A stretch of 64,000 nucleotides of DNA from Hyphomicrobiales bacterium (GTDB taxonomy: Bacteria > Pseudomonadota > Alphaproteobacteria > Rhizobiales > Ancalomicrobiaceae): assembly GCA_021286855.1 (NCBI GenBank), contig JAJTBO010000016.1, positions 1 through 64,000 of the forward strand. The letters run 5' to 3'. The notes beneath the pieces are model-generated. The model did not search any database. It saw only the letters and a list, made by a program, of their open reading frames with translations, and was not told the origin of the DNA. A program made the position numbers and the translations under genes. Below, one piece after another: positions 25,584-34,997 of this stretch; within the stretch, counting starts at the first letter, position 1, and every line of letters begins with the position of its first letter.

Positions 25584-27836
25584 ATGAACGTATCTCCGAG
25601 CCTTTCTCCCGAACTTGCGAAGACGCCTTCGACGTCGACGGAGCCCTTCGTCCTCGACGTCACCGGCATGACCTGCGCCGCCTGTTCGGCGCGAATCGAG
25701 AAGGTGCTCGGCCGCTTGCCGGGGGTCGAGAAGGCGACGGTCAATCTGGCGCTGGAGACGGCCGAAGTGGTCGCGCCCGGGGTCGAGGGCGCGGCGATCA
25801 TCGAGACGATCGAGCGGGCCGGCTTCGGCGCGCGGCTGCGCGACACCGCGGTGGCGGCGCGGCGGGCGGCGCTCGAGGCGGCGGCGGCGGACCGCGCCAA
25901 GGAGGAGGCGAAGACGCTTCGGCTGTTCCTGTTCGCGCTGGCGCTGACCGCGCCGTTCCTCGTCGCGATGGTTCCGATGCTCTGGGGCGCGCACGCCCAT
26001 TGGCTGACGCCGTGGCTGCAGCTGGCGCTCGCCACGCCGGTGCAGTTCTTCGCCGGGGCGCGGTTCTACGTCGGCGCCTGGAAGGCGTTGAGGGGCCGCT
26101 CGGCCAACATGGACGTGCTGGTGGCGCTCGGCACGACGGCCGCCTGGGCCTTCTCGGTCTGGGCGATGATCGCGCACGGCGAGGCCGCCGGCCCGCATCT
26201 CTATTTCGAGGGCTCGGCGACGGTGCTGACCCTGATTCTGCTCGGCAAGATGCTGGAGGCGCGGGCCAAGCGCTCGGCGAGCGCGGCGGTGGCCAAACTC
26301 ATGCAGTTGCGCCCCGACGTCGCGACGCGGCTCTCCGCCGACGGCGGGCAGGAGATGGTCTCGGTCGATCTCCTGAGGCGCGGCGACCGCATCCTGGTCA
26401 AGCCGGGCGAACGGGTGGCGGCGGACGGGGCGATCTCCGACGGCGCGTCGGAGCTCGACGAGAGCCTGATCACCGGCGAGAGCATGCCGGTCGCCAAGGC
26501 GGTCGGGGCCAAGGTGACGGCGGGCACGATCAACGGCTCGGGCGCGCTCACCGTGACGGTGACGGCGATCGGCGAGGACACCACGATCGCCCGCATCGCG
26601 CATCTCGTCGAACAGGCGCAGATCGCCAAGGCGCCGGTGCAGAAGCTGGTCGACCGGGTGGCGGCGGTGTTCGTGCCGGTGATCGTGGCGATCGCGATCG
26701 TCACCTTCGCGGCGTGGTGGCTCGCCGGGCACGACTTCGAGGGGTCGCTCATTCCGGCGGTGGCGGTGCTGGTCATCGCCTGCCCCTGCGCGCTCGGCCT
26801 CGCCACGCCGACGGCGCTGGTCGCCGGCACCGGGGCGGCGGCCCGGGCCGGCATCCTGATCCGCGACATCGAGGCGCTCGAACGGGCGCATGCGGTCGAC
26901 TGCGTGATCTTCGACAAGACCGGCACGCTGACCGAGGGCAAGCCGGCGGTGACCGACGTCTTCACCCTCGGCGGGTCGGGCGACGAAATGTTGAGGCTCG
27001 CCGCCTCGCTGCAGGCGACGAGCGAGCATCCGCTCGCCCGCGCCTTCGTGGCGGCGGCGGAGGCGCGCGGGCTGGCGCTCGCCGCGCCGGCGTCCGACTT
27101 CCGCGCCGACGTCGGCCGGGGCGTCTCGGGCACGATCGAGGGGCGGGCGCTGGCGATCGGCAATCGCCGGATGATGGAGGAGGCGGGGGTCGACCTGCGT
27201 CTCTTCGACTGCGAGGCGCGGCGGCTCGAGCAGGAGATCAAGACGGTCGTGGTGGTGGCGCGCGAACGCGAGGCGCTCGGCCTCGTCGCGCTGGCCGATC
27301 CGGCGCGGGAAACGGCGACGGCCGCGGTGGCGGCGCTGAAGGAGGAGCGGATCTCGACCCAACTCGTCACCGGCGACGCCAAGGCGCCGGCGCAGGCCGT
27401 GGCGCAGGCGGTCGGCGTCGACGTGGTGCGCGCGCAGGTGCTGCCGGAGGGCAAGGTCGAGGTGGTCGAGATGCTGCGTCGCTCCTCGCACGTCGTGGCG
27501 ATGGTCGGCGACGGGGTCAACGACGCGCCGGCGCTGGCGGCGGCCGACGTCGGCATCGCCATGGGCTCGGGGGCCGACGTGGCGATGGAGACGGCCGGGA
27601 TCACCCTGATGCGGGCCGATCCGCGGCTGGTGCCGGCGGCGCTCGAGATCGCGCGGGCGACCTGGGGCAAGATCCGGCAGAACCTGTTCTGGGCGTTCTT
27701 CTACAACGTGATCGGCGTGCCGCTCGCCGCCACCGGTCATCTCACCCCGGCGCTGGCCGGCGCGGCGATGGCGATGAGTTCGGTCACGGTGGTGACCAAC
27801 GCGCTCACGCTGACGCGGTGGAAGGCGAAGCTCTGA
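25584..27836 (+). CDS. copA: Copper-translocating P1B-type ATPase
   Basis: A 750-residue heavy-metal ATPase. One N-terminal HMA domain carries GMTCAACS (Cys31, Cys34). The membrane part has CPC (ACPCALG, about residue 400), diagnostic of Cu(I) transport. The catalytic domains show DKTGTLTEG (phosphorylated Asp about 444), SEHPLA and GDGVNDAPALA. It pumps Cu(I) out of the cytoplasm for detoxification or for delivery to cuproenzymes. No CueR regulator or chaperone gene is adjacent. The second HMA domain found in many homologues is absent. It precedes opgG by 142 bases on the same strand. Confidence 0.95.
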   Translation: MNVSPSLSPELAKTPSTSTEPFVLDVTGMTCAACSARIEKVLGRLPGVEKATVNLALETAEVVAPGVEGAAIIETIERAGFGARLRDTAVAARRAALEAAAADRAKEEAKTLRLFLFALALTAPFLVAMVPMLWGAHAHWLTPWLQLALATPVQFFAGARFYVGAWKALRGRSANMDVLVALGTTAAWAFSVWAMIAHGEAAGPHLYFEGSATVLTLILLGKMLEARAKRSASAAVAKLMQLRPDVATRLSADGGQEMVSVDLLRRGDRILVKPGERVAADGAISDGASELDESLITGESMPVAKAVGAKVTAGTINGSGALTVTVTAIGEDTTIARIAHLVEQAQIAKAPVQKLVDRVAAVFVPVIVAIAIVTFAAWWLAGHDFEGSLIPAVAVLVIACPCALGLATPTALVAGTGAAARAGILIRDIEALERAHAVDCVIFDKTGTLTEGKPAVTDVFTLGGSGDEMLRLAASLQATSEHPLARAFVAAAEARGLALAAPASDFRADVGRGVSGTIEGRALAIGNRRMMEEAGVDLRLFDCEARRLEQEIKTVVVVAREREALGLVALADPARETATAAVAALKEERISTQLVTGDAKAPAQAVAQAVGVDVVRAQVLPEGKVEVVEMLRRSSHVVAMVGDGVNDAPALAAADVGIAMGSGADVAMETAGITLMRADPRLVPAALEIARATWGKIRQNLFWAFFYNVIGVPLAATGHLTPALAGAAMAMSSVTVVTNALTLTRWKAKL

Positions 27837-27978
27837 GCCGGCGCATGTCGCATGCGTCCGCCGCGATTCCGCCGGATTGCCGTGGATCTTGCGGCGCATT
27901 AGAAGAGGGTCGGGCGCGCCGTCTCGTTCCCGCTCCTCGCCCGTTTCCGGACTTCTCCAGGGATCCCCAGGACCATCC

Positions 27979-29562
27979 ATGAGCGTCGATCTTTCTCGTC
28001 GTGACGTCCTTTCCGCCGCGCTCGCCGCTTCCGTCGCCTCGATGCTCGGGGCGTCTCCGGCGGCGGCCGCGCAAGTGAAGTTCGGGCAGGCCAAGCCCTT
28101 CTCCTTCGCCTCGCTGGTGGCGCGGGCGCGCGACGCCGCGGGCAAGGCCTATCTCGCGCCGCGCAAGCCGGCGCCGGAGATCGTCGATCAGATCGGCTAC
28201 GAGCAGCACGGCAAGATCAAGTTCCGGCCCGACCACGCCCTCTTCGGCGACGAGAAGGGCGTCTATCCGATCACCTTCTTCCCGGTCGGCAAGTACTTCC
28301 CCAAGACCATCAAGATGCATGCGGTCGAGGGCGACAAGGCGGCCGAGGTGCTCTACGAGCCCGAATATTTCGACATGCCGGACGACAGCCCGGCCGCCAA
28401 GCTGCCCGAGGACACCGGCTTCGCCGGCTTCCAGATCCGCGAGGCGAAGTCGCGCCCGGATTGGCAGAAGAAGGACTGGTGCGCCTTCCTCGGCGCGTCC
28501 TATTTCCGGGCGATCGGCTCGCTCGGCGAATACGGCCTGTCGGCGCGCGGCGTGGCGATCGACACGGCGAGCCCGCTGCCGGAGGAGTTTCCGGACTTCA
28601 CCGAGTTCTACCTGCAGCCGGCGAGCGCCGAGACGCAGCCGGTCGTGGTCTATGCGCTGCTCGACGGGCCGTCGATCACCGGCGCCTACAAGTTCACGAT
28701 CCGGCGCAGCGAAGGCGTGATCGTCGACGTCGAGTGCAATCTCTTCACCCGCAAGGACATCGCCAAGCTCGGCATCTCGCCGATGACGTCGATGTACTGG
28801 TTCTCCAACTACGACAAGAGCTACCAGCTCGAATGGCGCGAGGGCGCGCACGATTCGGACGGGCTGGCGATGTGGACGGGCGCGGGCGAACGGATCTGGC
28901 GGCCGCTGGTCAATCCGCCGGCGCCGTCGACCTCGGCCTTCGTCGACGACAATCCGCGCGGCTTCGGCCTGATGCAGCGCGACCGCGATCCGAAGAACTA
29001 TCGCGACCGCTACCTCAACTACGAGCGGCGGCCGAGCCTGTGGATCGAGCCGGTCGGCGGTTGGGGGCAGGGCGCCTTCCATCTGGTCGAGTTCCCGACC
29101 GATCACGAAGACTTCGACAACATCGGCTGCTTCTGGGTGCCGAAGGAGCCGGTCAAGGCGGGGCAGAGCCTCGACTTCCGCTATCGGATGTATTGGGGGG
29201 CGGACGAACCGAGCCCGCCGAACAATCTGGCGCGACCGATCCGAACCGGCATCGGGCGCGGCGGCTTCCCCTACACCCGCGCCAATCCGCCGGAGATCAA
29301 GCGGATGGTGGTCGAGTTCGCCGGCGGGCCGCTCGGCGCCTTCCCGAAGGATCGCAAGCCCGAGGCGGTGATCACGCCGTCGCGCGGCGAGATCTCCTCG
29401 ATCTTCCTGGAGACGACCTCGTGGAACGACGCCTGGCGGCTGCAGTTCGACATCAAGGCGGAAGGGGGCGATCCGGTCGACATCCGCGCCTATCTGCGTG
29501 ACGGCGACGTCGCCCTGACCGAGACGTGGCTGTTCAAGCTGCATCCGCAGAAGACATGGTGA
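27979..29562 (+). CDS. opgG: Periplasmic glucan biosynthesis protein OpgG/OpgD
   Basis: A 527-residue secreted protein of the MdoG family, which shapes the branched beta-glucans of the periplasm made by OpgH. The N-terminus carries a twin-arginine signal ([13 protein letters not shown], ending ASPAAAA about residue 31), as in OpgD rather than the Sec-exported OpgG of E. coli. Family blocks include [58 protein letters not shown] and YRMYWG. No opgH is in the window. A hairpin follows 23 bases after the stop. Confidence 0.93.
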   Translation: MSVDLSRRDVLSAALAASVASMLGASPAAAAQVKFGQAKPFSFASLVARARDAAGKAYLAPRKPAPEIVDQIGYEQHGKIKFRPDHALFGDEKGVYPITFFPVGKYFPKTIKMHAVEGDKAAEVLYEPEYFDMPDDSPAAKLPEDTGFAGFQIREAKSRPDWQKKDWCAFLGASYFRAIGSLGEYGLSARGVAIDTASPLPEEFPDFTEFYLQPASAETQPVVVYALLDGPSITGAYKFTIRRSEGVIVDVECNLFTRKDIAKLGISPMTSMYWFSNYDKSYQLEWREGAHDSDGLAMWTGAGERIWRPLVNPPAPSTSAFVDDNPRGFGLMQRDRDPKNYRDRYLNYERRPSLWIEPVGGWGQGAFHLVEFPTDHEDFDNIGCFWVPKEPVKAGQSLDFRYRMYWGADEPSPPNNLARPIRTGIGRGGFPYTRANPPEIKRMVVEFAGGPLGAFPKDRKPEAVITPSRGEISSIFLETTSWNDAWRLQFDIKAEGGDPVDIRAYLRDGDVALTETWLFKLHPQKTW

Positions 29563-29585
29563 GATCGGCTCGCATCGATCGCTTC

Positions 29586-29609
29586 GAAGGGCGCCCGAGG
29601 GCGCCCTTC
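29586..29609 (+). terminator. Hairpin after opgG, possible terminator
   Basis: GAAGGGCGCC (29586-29595), loop CGAG, GGCGCCCTTC (29600-29609): a perfect 10-base stem, but followed only by GTGTTTC rather than a T run. It may end transcription weakly or with Rho. Confidence 0.55.
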
Positions 29610-29669
29610 GTGTTTCGAGGGTCCGACGCAGGGCTTTCCTTCGCCCGAGTTCGGCGCTACCAAAGTCGC

Positions 29670-30311
29670 ATGAGCCAGAACGTCGCCCTCCTCGATCACG
29701 TGATGACCCGCGCGCCGGTGATCCCGGTGTTGATTCTCGACGATCCGGAGACGGCGCTCGGGGTCGGCCGCGCCCTGGTGGCGGGCGGGCTGCCGGCGCT
29801 CGAGGTGACGCTTCGGACGACGCGGGCCTACGACTGCATCCGGGCGCTCGCGACCCTCGACGGGGCGATCGTCGGGGCCGGCACGGTGCTCGACGGCGTG
29901 GCGATGGCGGCGGCAGTCGAGGCGGGGGCGCAGTTCCTGGTGTCGCCGGGAGCCTCGCCGAAGCTGCTCGAGGCGGCCGAACGCGCGCCGGTTCCGCTGT
30001 TGCCGGGGGTGGCGACGGCGTCGGAGGCGATGGCGGCGATGGAGCGCGGCTACGAGCGGCTGAAGTTCTTTCCGGCCGAATCGATCGGCGGCGTCGATCA
30101 TCTGAAGTCGCTTCATTCGCCGCTGCCGCGGTTGAAGTTCTGCCCGACCGGCGGAATCGGGCCGGACAAGGCGTCGCGCTGGCTGGCGCTGCCGAACGTG
30201 GTGTGCGTCGGCGGCTCCTGGGTGGCGCCGGCCGATGCGATCGCCGGCGGCGACTGGGCGCGGATCGAGCGGCTGGCCCGCGAGGCGGCCAATCTCGGCG
30301 CGGCCTGCTGA
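29670..30311 (+). CDS. eda: 2-dehydro-3-deoxy-phosphogluconate (KDPG/KHG) aldolase
   Basis: A 213-residue class I aldolase that splits KDPG to pyruvate and glyceraldehyde-3-phosphate in the Entner-Doudoroff pathway. Key motifs: ALEVTLRT (catalytic Glu), [24 protein letters not shown] (Schiff-base Lys) and CPTGGIGPD (phosphate site). The ATG at 29670 gives [20 protein letters not shown]. No edd or zwf genes are adjacent. Confidence 0.94.
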   Translation: MSQNVALLDHVMTRAPVIPVLILDDPETALGVGRALVAGGLPALEVTLRTTRAYDCIRALATLDGAIVGAGTVLDGVAMAAAVEAGAQFLVSPGASPKLLEAAERAPVPLLPGVATASEAMAAMERGYERLKFFPAESIGGVDHLKSLHSPLPRLKFCPTGGIGPDKASRWLALPNVVCVGGSWVAPADAIAGGDWARIERLAREAANLGAAC

Positions 30312-30445
30312 GGCGATCGCCACGCCGTCCCTTCCCCAACGGCAAGCGCCCTTGCATCGTCACATCCGCATGCTCAGATGAGGCGAAGGCGTCTCGTCGG
30401 AGACGTCGCGCGCCGCTCCGCGGCCGGTCGATCGGAGGACGAGAG

Positions 30446-31243
30446 ATGTTCGACGCCATGAAGCTCCTGGAACAGATGTTGGGCCCGCAGACGGCGGCGA
30501 CGGCGCAGAGCTACATCGATCAGGGCGGCAAGGCCGTGGAAGGATTGGTCGGCGCGGAGACCCTCGCCAAGGGCAAGGCGCTCCTCGGCGAGAGCCTCTC
30601 GTCGCTGGAGAGCACGGCGACGGGGCTGGTCGGCGAGGAGCGGATGGCGCAGGCCAAGGGGCTGGTCGAGAACCAGGGCCAGGGGCTCGCCGTCGGCGCG
30701 CTCGCCGGCGGCCTGCTCGGCCTCCTGGTCGGCACCGAGACCGGCCGCAAGGTCGGGGGGACGGCGGTGAAGCTCGGGTCGCTGGCGGCGCTCGGCGGTC
30801 TCGCCTGGAAGGCCTATCAGTCCTATCAGGCGGGCGGGGCGACGGCGGCCGCGCCGGAGGCTCCGATCGCGGCCGAGCCGGCGGCGACGGCCGAGGCGCA
30901 GCAGAAGCTGGCGGCGGCGACGATCGTGGCGATGATCCAGGCGGCCAAGGCCGACGGCCACGTCGACGAGGCCGAGCGCGCCGCGATCCTCGCCAAGGTC
31001 GGGCCGGTCGAGGCGGCGGCCAAGGCCTTCCTCGACACCGAACTCGCCGCGCCGCTCGATCTCGACCGGGTGGCGTCGCTGGCGACCAATCCGCAGGAGG
31101 CGGCGCATCTCTACGCCGCGTCGCTGCTCGCCATCGATCCCGATCAGATGTCGGAGAAGGCCTATCTCGAGGCGCTCGCCGCTCGGCTCGGACTGGACGC
31201 CGGCTTGGTCGCGGCGATCACCCGCCAGGTGAAGGGCGCCTGA
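30446..31243 (+). CDS. DUF533 / TerB-like domain protein
   Basis: 265 residues with a GGAGGA ribosome site before the ATG at 30446. The N-terminal half has polar helices, then a Gly/Ala/Leu-rich hydrophobic stretch (GLAVGALAGGLLGLLVG, about residues 76-92) and a second (LGSLAALGGLAWKAYQSY). The C-terminal 110 residues are an acidic alpha-helical TerB-like domain (AAATIVAMIQAAKADGHVDE, then a DPDQMSEKAYLEALAARLGL segment). DUF533 proteins (YebE-like) are inner-membrane-associated and of unknown function. A strong terminator follows. Confidence 0.82.
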   Translation: MFDAMKLLEQMLGPQTAATAQSYIDQGGKAVEGLVGAETLAKGKALLGESLSSLESTATGLVGEERMAQAKGLVENQGQGLAVGALAGGLLGLLVGTETGRKVGGTAVKLGSLAALGGLAWKAYQSYQAGGATAAAPEAPIAAEPAATAEAQQKLAAATIVAMIQAAKADGHVDEAERAAILAKVGPVEAAAKAFLDTELAAPLDLDRVASLATNPQEAAHLYAASLLAIDPDQMSEKAYLEALAARLGLDAGLVAAITRQVKGA

Positions 31244-31268
31244 GCGCGACGCAGATCACCAAACGAGG

Positions 31269-31294
31269 CCGGCGCGCCCGAAGGGGCGCGCCGG
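31269..31294. terminator. Hairpin between convergent DUF533 and LacI genes
   Basis: CCGGCGCGCCC (31269-31279), loop GAAG, GGGCGCGCCGG (31284-31294): perfect 11-base arms, followed by TTT on the plus strand. It lies 25 bases after the DUF533 stop and 39 before the LacI stop, so it could serve both. Confidence 0.7.
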
Positions 31295-31333
31295 TTTGGT
31301 ATTCAGAGGGGCGACGTGACGGCGGCCGGCGGA

Positions 31334-32371
31334 TCAACCGACCGGCGGGCAGGTGGTTTCGCGCAGGCGCAGCTCGGGGCGGACCAGCATGCGGGTCTCG
31401 CTCGGCCGATGGCCGGCGACGACGTCGAGCAGCGTGTCGGCGGCGAGGCGGCCGACCTCCTGCTGGCCGTTCCACACGGTGGTCAGGCCCGGCGACCAGA
31501 CCGAGGCCTCGTCGATGTCGTCGTAGCCGGTCAGCGAGATGTCGCGGCCGGGATCGACGCCGCGCCGCTTCAGCTCCATCATCATGCCGAGGGCGAGGAG
31601 ATCGTTGAAGCAGACGATGGCGGTCGGCCGGGCGGCGAGCACCGCCTCGCAGACGTCGCGGCCGGCGCGGCGCGAGCTCTCGGCCGAAAACTCCAGCGCC
31701 GGATCGACCGGCAGACCGGCGGCGCGCAGCGCGTCCTCGTAGCCGGCGCGGCGTTCCGAGGCGGCCGAGGAGGTGCCCTGATGGCCGCCGACCAGCGCGA
31801 TGCGGGTGTGGCCGAGGCCGATCAGATGCTCGACGGCGGAGCGGATGCCGACGCGATCGTCGCCGCGGATGACCGGCACGTCCGGCAGATCGGGCAGTTC
31901 GCGGGCGATCAGCACCGTCGGCAGGCCGGCGTCGACGATGCGGGTGACCTCCTGCGGCTTCGAACCGGCGGCCGGACACAGGATCACGCCGTCGGCGCGG
32001 TACTGCAGCAGCGTCTCCAGGAAGTGGCGCTGGCGGACGAGATCGTCGCCGTGATTGCACAGGATGACGGTCTGGCCGCGGCGGCCGAGCTCGGTCTCCA
32101 CGGCGGCGACCAGTTCGGCGAAATAGGGGTTGAGGATGTCGTGAACGACGAGCCCGACGATGTTGGTGCGCGCCGTCCTCAGGCTCGCCGCCGAGCGGTT
32201 GTAGATGTAGCCGAGCTCCTCGGCGAGGGCGTGGACGCGCTTGCGTGTCTCCTCGGCGACGAGCGTGGAGTTGCGCAGGGCGAGGGACACCGTCGCGGTC
32301 GAAAGGTCCAGTCGTTCGGCGATCATCGCCAGGGTGAGACGACGTTTCGGCGTGGCGCCAGGGGTGTCCAT
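31334..32371 (-). CDS. LacI family transcriptional regulator
   Basis: A 345-residue regulator with an N-terminal helix-turn-helix and hinge (LTLAMIAERLDLSTATVSLA, about residues 12-31; YIYNRSAASLR) and a periplasmic-binding-protein-like sugar-sensing domain (NIVGLVVHDILNPYFAELV; HLIGLGHTRIALVGG; SLTGYDDIDEA). It probably represses a carbohydrate-use gene. None of its immediate neighbours is an obvious sugar operon; the nearest sugar gene is eda, 1 kb away on the other strand. The target is unknown. Confidence 0.9.
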   Translation of the reverse strand: MDTPGATPKRRLTLAMIAERLDLSTATVSLALRNSTLVAEETRKRVHALAEELGYIYNRSAASLRTARTNIVGLVVHDILNPYFAELVAAVETELGRRGQTVILCNHGDDLVRQRHFLETLLQYRADGVILCPAAGSKPQEVTRIVDAGLPTVLIARELPDLPDVPVIRGDDRVGIRSAVEHLIGLGHTRIALVGGHQGTSSAASERRAGYEDALRAAGLPVDPALEFSAESSRRAGRDVCEAVLAARPTAIVCFNDLLALGMMMELKRRGVDPGRDISLTGYDDIDEASVWSPGLTTVWNGQQEVGRLAADTLLDVVAGHRPSETRMLVRPELRLRETTCPPVG

Positions 32372-32506
32372 CGGGGTCTCTTGCGAGGGAGAGGCGGTGG
32401 TCGTCGACCGCGACGTCCCTCACGTGCGGTCGTCCGTTTTTGCCGGAATCTCGAAAGGATCGCAACAACTCGTCCGGCGCGGCGCATGCGCGCGGCGGGA
32501 AGCCGC

Positions 32507-33427
32507 TCAGCGTCGGCGGGCGAGGTGGGAGCGACGTTCGTACGCCAATAGGAGGAGGCCGCTCGAGATCACGATGGCGCCGCCGAGAAGCGTCGCTCGG
32601 CCGGGCAGGTCGCCGAAGACGATCAGGCCGGCGAGCGCCATCCAGACGATCTGGGTGTAGCCGAAGGGCGCGACGACGGCGGCGGGAGCGCGAGCGAAGG
32701 CGTGGATGAGCAGGAGATGGCCGATCGCGCCGCAGGCCCCCATGATCGCCACGACCAGCCAGACCGAGACGCCGGTCGGCGCGCTCCACACAAAGGGCAG
32801 CGTCGGCGCGAGGATCAGGATCGGCAGACCGGTCGAGACGATCAGCATGGAGGCGGAGGATTCGACGCCGGCGAGACGGCGGGTGACGACGGCGTAGACC
32901 GCGTAGCAGGCGACGTTGGCGAAGGCGGCGAGCATCGCGGGCTGCCACCCGCCGGCGGTCGGTCGGGCGATCACCAGGACGCCGAGGAAGCCGAAGCCGA
33001 TCGCGCCCCAACGGGCGAGGCCTACGCGTTCGCCGAGCACCGGCCCGGACAGGGCGGCGATGATCAGCGGCGCGGAAAAGGCGATCGACATGGTCTCGGC
33101 GAGCTGCAGATGGCGCAGCGCGACGAAGTTGAAGGCGGTCGAGCCGAGCAGGCAGAGGCCGCGCAGGCCCTGCAGCCAGGGGCGGTGGACTCGCCAGGCC
33201 TGCGGCGCGCGGCTCGGCCAGAACACCGCCGCGGCGACGAGGAAGGCGACCAGATAGCGGAAGAACGAAATTTCGAGGGGATGCAGGCCGTGCGTCAGCC
33301 CGAGCCACTTGGCGGAGGTGTCGATGCCGGTGAAACAGGCGACGGCGAGACACATCAGGGCGACGCCGACGAGCCGACGGCGACCGTCCTCGATCGGCAA
33401 TGGTCGGCTCTTCGCCCCGTCGCTCAC
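32507..33427 (-). CDS. EamA/DMT family transporter
   Basis: A 306-residue inner-membrane protein with two EamA repeats of five helices each. Features are AVACFTGIDTSAKWLG, FFRYLVAFLVAAAVFWP, SIAFSAPLIIAALSGPVLGE (end of repeat 1) and the matching APFGYTQIVWMALAGLIVFGD in repeat 2. Members export amino acids, metabolites or drugs; the substrate is unknown. It is upstream of the LacI gene on the same strand (135 bases). Confidence 0.87.
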   Translation of the reverse strand: MSDGAKSRPLPIEDGRRRLVGVALMCLAVACFTGIDTSAKWLGLTHGLHPLEISFFRYLVAFLVAAAVFWPSRAPQAWRVHRPWLQGLRGLCLLGSTAFNFVALRHLQLAETMSIAFSAPLIIAALSGPVLGERVGLARWGAIGFGFLGVLVIARPTAGGWQPAMLAAFANVACYAVYAVVTRRLAGVESSASMLIVSTGLPILILAPTLPFVWSAPTGVSVWLVVAIMGACGAIGHLLLIHAFARAPAAVVAPFGYTQIVWMALAGLIVFGDLPGRATLLGGAIVISSGLLLLAYERRSHLARRR

Positions 33428-33536
33428 GCTCGTCTCCGCATCGTCGGTTCCGTCGACCGACGCGCGGACCCTCGTGTCCGCAGCGGTGCGGGGCGATTGC
33501 GGCGAAGGCGTGACGAAGGGAGCGCCGGCGGGAGGA

Positions 33537-34025
33537 TCAATCCTCCGGATCGTCGTCGACGTCCTCGGCGGCGGGCGATTCGGCGAGACCGTCGATCGGC
33601 AGGGTCAGGTTGCGCTCGACGGCGCGCAGGAGCTTGCGCAGGCGCTTGCGGTCCTTGTCGTCGAAGCCGGCGAGGGCCTCGCGCTCGAGCCGCGTCCAGA
33701 TCCGATCGATCTCGTCGATGCGGGCGCGGCCCTCGTCGGTCAGATGGACGCGGGCGAGGCGGCCGTCGGACTGCGAGGCGACACGCTTCAAGAGCCCCTG
33801 CGCCGACATGCGCGAGATCATCTTGGTCACCGTCGGCGGTTGGACGCCGAGCACCTGGGCGAGGTTGCTCATGGTGCGGCCGTCTTCCTCGGCGAGCGCC
33901 TTGAGGACCGACTCCTGACCGGGGTGCAGACCGATGCGCGCCAGATGGGTGCCGGAACGGGCGCGGTGCGCCTTGGCGGCCATGGCGAGACGGTGGGTGA
34001 CGGACTTGCGATGTTGGAAGCTCAT
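33537..34025 (-). CDS. MarR family transcriptional regulator
   Basis: A 162-residue winged-helix protein. The MarR core runs from HLARIGLHPGQESVLKAL through the recognition helix MSNLAQVLGVQPPTVTKMIS (about residues 52-71) to the wing VASQSDGRLARVHLT. The C-terminus is very acidic (AAEDVDDDPED). It may control itself and the neighbouring transporter genes; the ABC ATPase gene lies 52 bases upstream on the same strand. The effector is unknown. Confidence 0.88.
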   Translation of the reverse strand: MSFQHRKSVTHRLAMAAKAHRARSGTHLARIGLHPGQESVLKALAEEDGRTMSNLAQVLGVQPPTVTKMISRMSAQGLLKRVASQSDGRLARVHLTDEGRARIDEIDRIWTRLEREALAGFDDKDRKRLRKLLRAVERNLTLPIDGLAESPAAEDVDDDPED

Positions 34026-34077
34026 GTCCGTTCCCTAGCGGTTCCGTGTATCGATTTTACGACGACTGAGGAACAGT

Positions 34078-34845
34078 TTAGCCGGAAACGGGGGGAGCGT
34101 CGAGGAAATCGCCCCCGCTGGCGGCGGCGAGCGCCCGCGAGACCTCCGCCGCCGTCTCGGCGAAGACGGGACCGGCGCGAAAGGCGGCGCCGCGGGCGGC
34201 GTCGGGCGTGACCGCGATCTCGGCGACGATACGGCCGGGCGCGACGCTCATCACCAGGATGCGGTCGGCGAGCGAGACGGCTTCGAAGATCGAATGGGTG
34301 ACGAAGAGAACGCCGAGTCGGCGAAGGTCGCGCAGCCTGAGGAGGTCGTCGCCGAGCCGAAAGCGGGTGATCTCGTCGAGGGCGGCGAAGGGCTCGTCCA
34401 TCAGGAGCAGCGCCGGGTCGCCGACCAGCGCGCGGGCGACGGCGACGCGCATGCGCATGCCGCCGGAGAGCTCGCGCGGCCGTTTGGCCTCCGACCCGGC
34501 GAGACCGACGCCGGCCAGCGCCGCGGCGGCGCGGGCGCGGGCTTGCGGCTTCGGCGTCTTCTCGAGGCGCAGCGGTAGGGCGACGTTGTCGAGGGCGTTG
34601 GCCCAGGGCATCAGGGTGGCGTCCTGGAAGACGAGGCCGAGGTCGGCGGCCGGGCGTTCGATCCGCCCGGCGTCGGCGGCCTCGAGGCCGGCGGCCAGCC
34701 GCAGCGCCGTCGACTTGCCGCAGCCGGAGGGGCCGAGGAGGACGACGATCTCGCCCGCCGCGACCGTCAGCGAGACGTCGTCGAGCACCGGCGGTTCGCC
34801 GGGGAAGCGCTTGGCGACGTGGTCGAGGCGGAGAAGGGGCGTCAT
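34078..34845 (-). CDS. ABC transporter ATPase, nitrate/sulfonate/taurine (Tau/Ssu/Thi) type, orphan
   Basis: A 255-residue importer ATPase: Walker A LLGPSGCGKST, Q-loop VFQDATLMPWANALDNVALPL (split at 20), signature LSGGMRMRVAVARAL, Walker B LLLMDEPFAALDE and switch His VTHSIFEA. The MPWANALDNV context is typical of the SsuB/TauB/ThiZ group. No permease or binding-protein gene is next to it. Its ATG overlaps, as ATGA, the end of an open stretch of about 45 codons without a start (to about 34973), ending ...YSSSIAHADQIAR. That stretch may be the remnant of a lost partner gene. Confidence 0.87.
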   Translation of the reverse strand: MTPLLRLDHVAKRFPGEPPVLDDVSLTVAAGEIVVLLGPSGCGKSTALRLAAGLEAADAGRIERPAADLGLVFQDATLMPWANALDNVALPLRLEKTPKPQARARAAAALAGVGLAGSEAKRPRELSGGMRMRVAVARALVGDPALLLMDEPFAALDEITRFRLGDDLLRLRDLRRLGVLFVTHSIFEAVSLADRILVMSVAPGRIVAEIAVTPDAARGAAFRAGPVFAETAAEVSRALAAASGGDFLDAPPVSG

Positions 34846-34997
34846 CGGGCGATCTGGTCGGCGTGGGCGATCGAGGAGGAATAGCGCGCGAGGACCGGTG
34901 CCGGGAAGGGGGAGACGACGGACGATGCGACGTTCGGCGGCGGGCGTTGCGGTCCGGGCCGGCGCGACTAGGATGGGCCCGAGCGATCGGAGGGATC

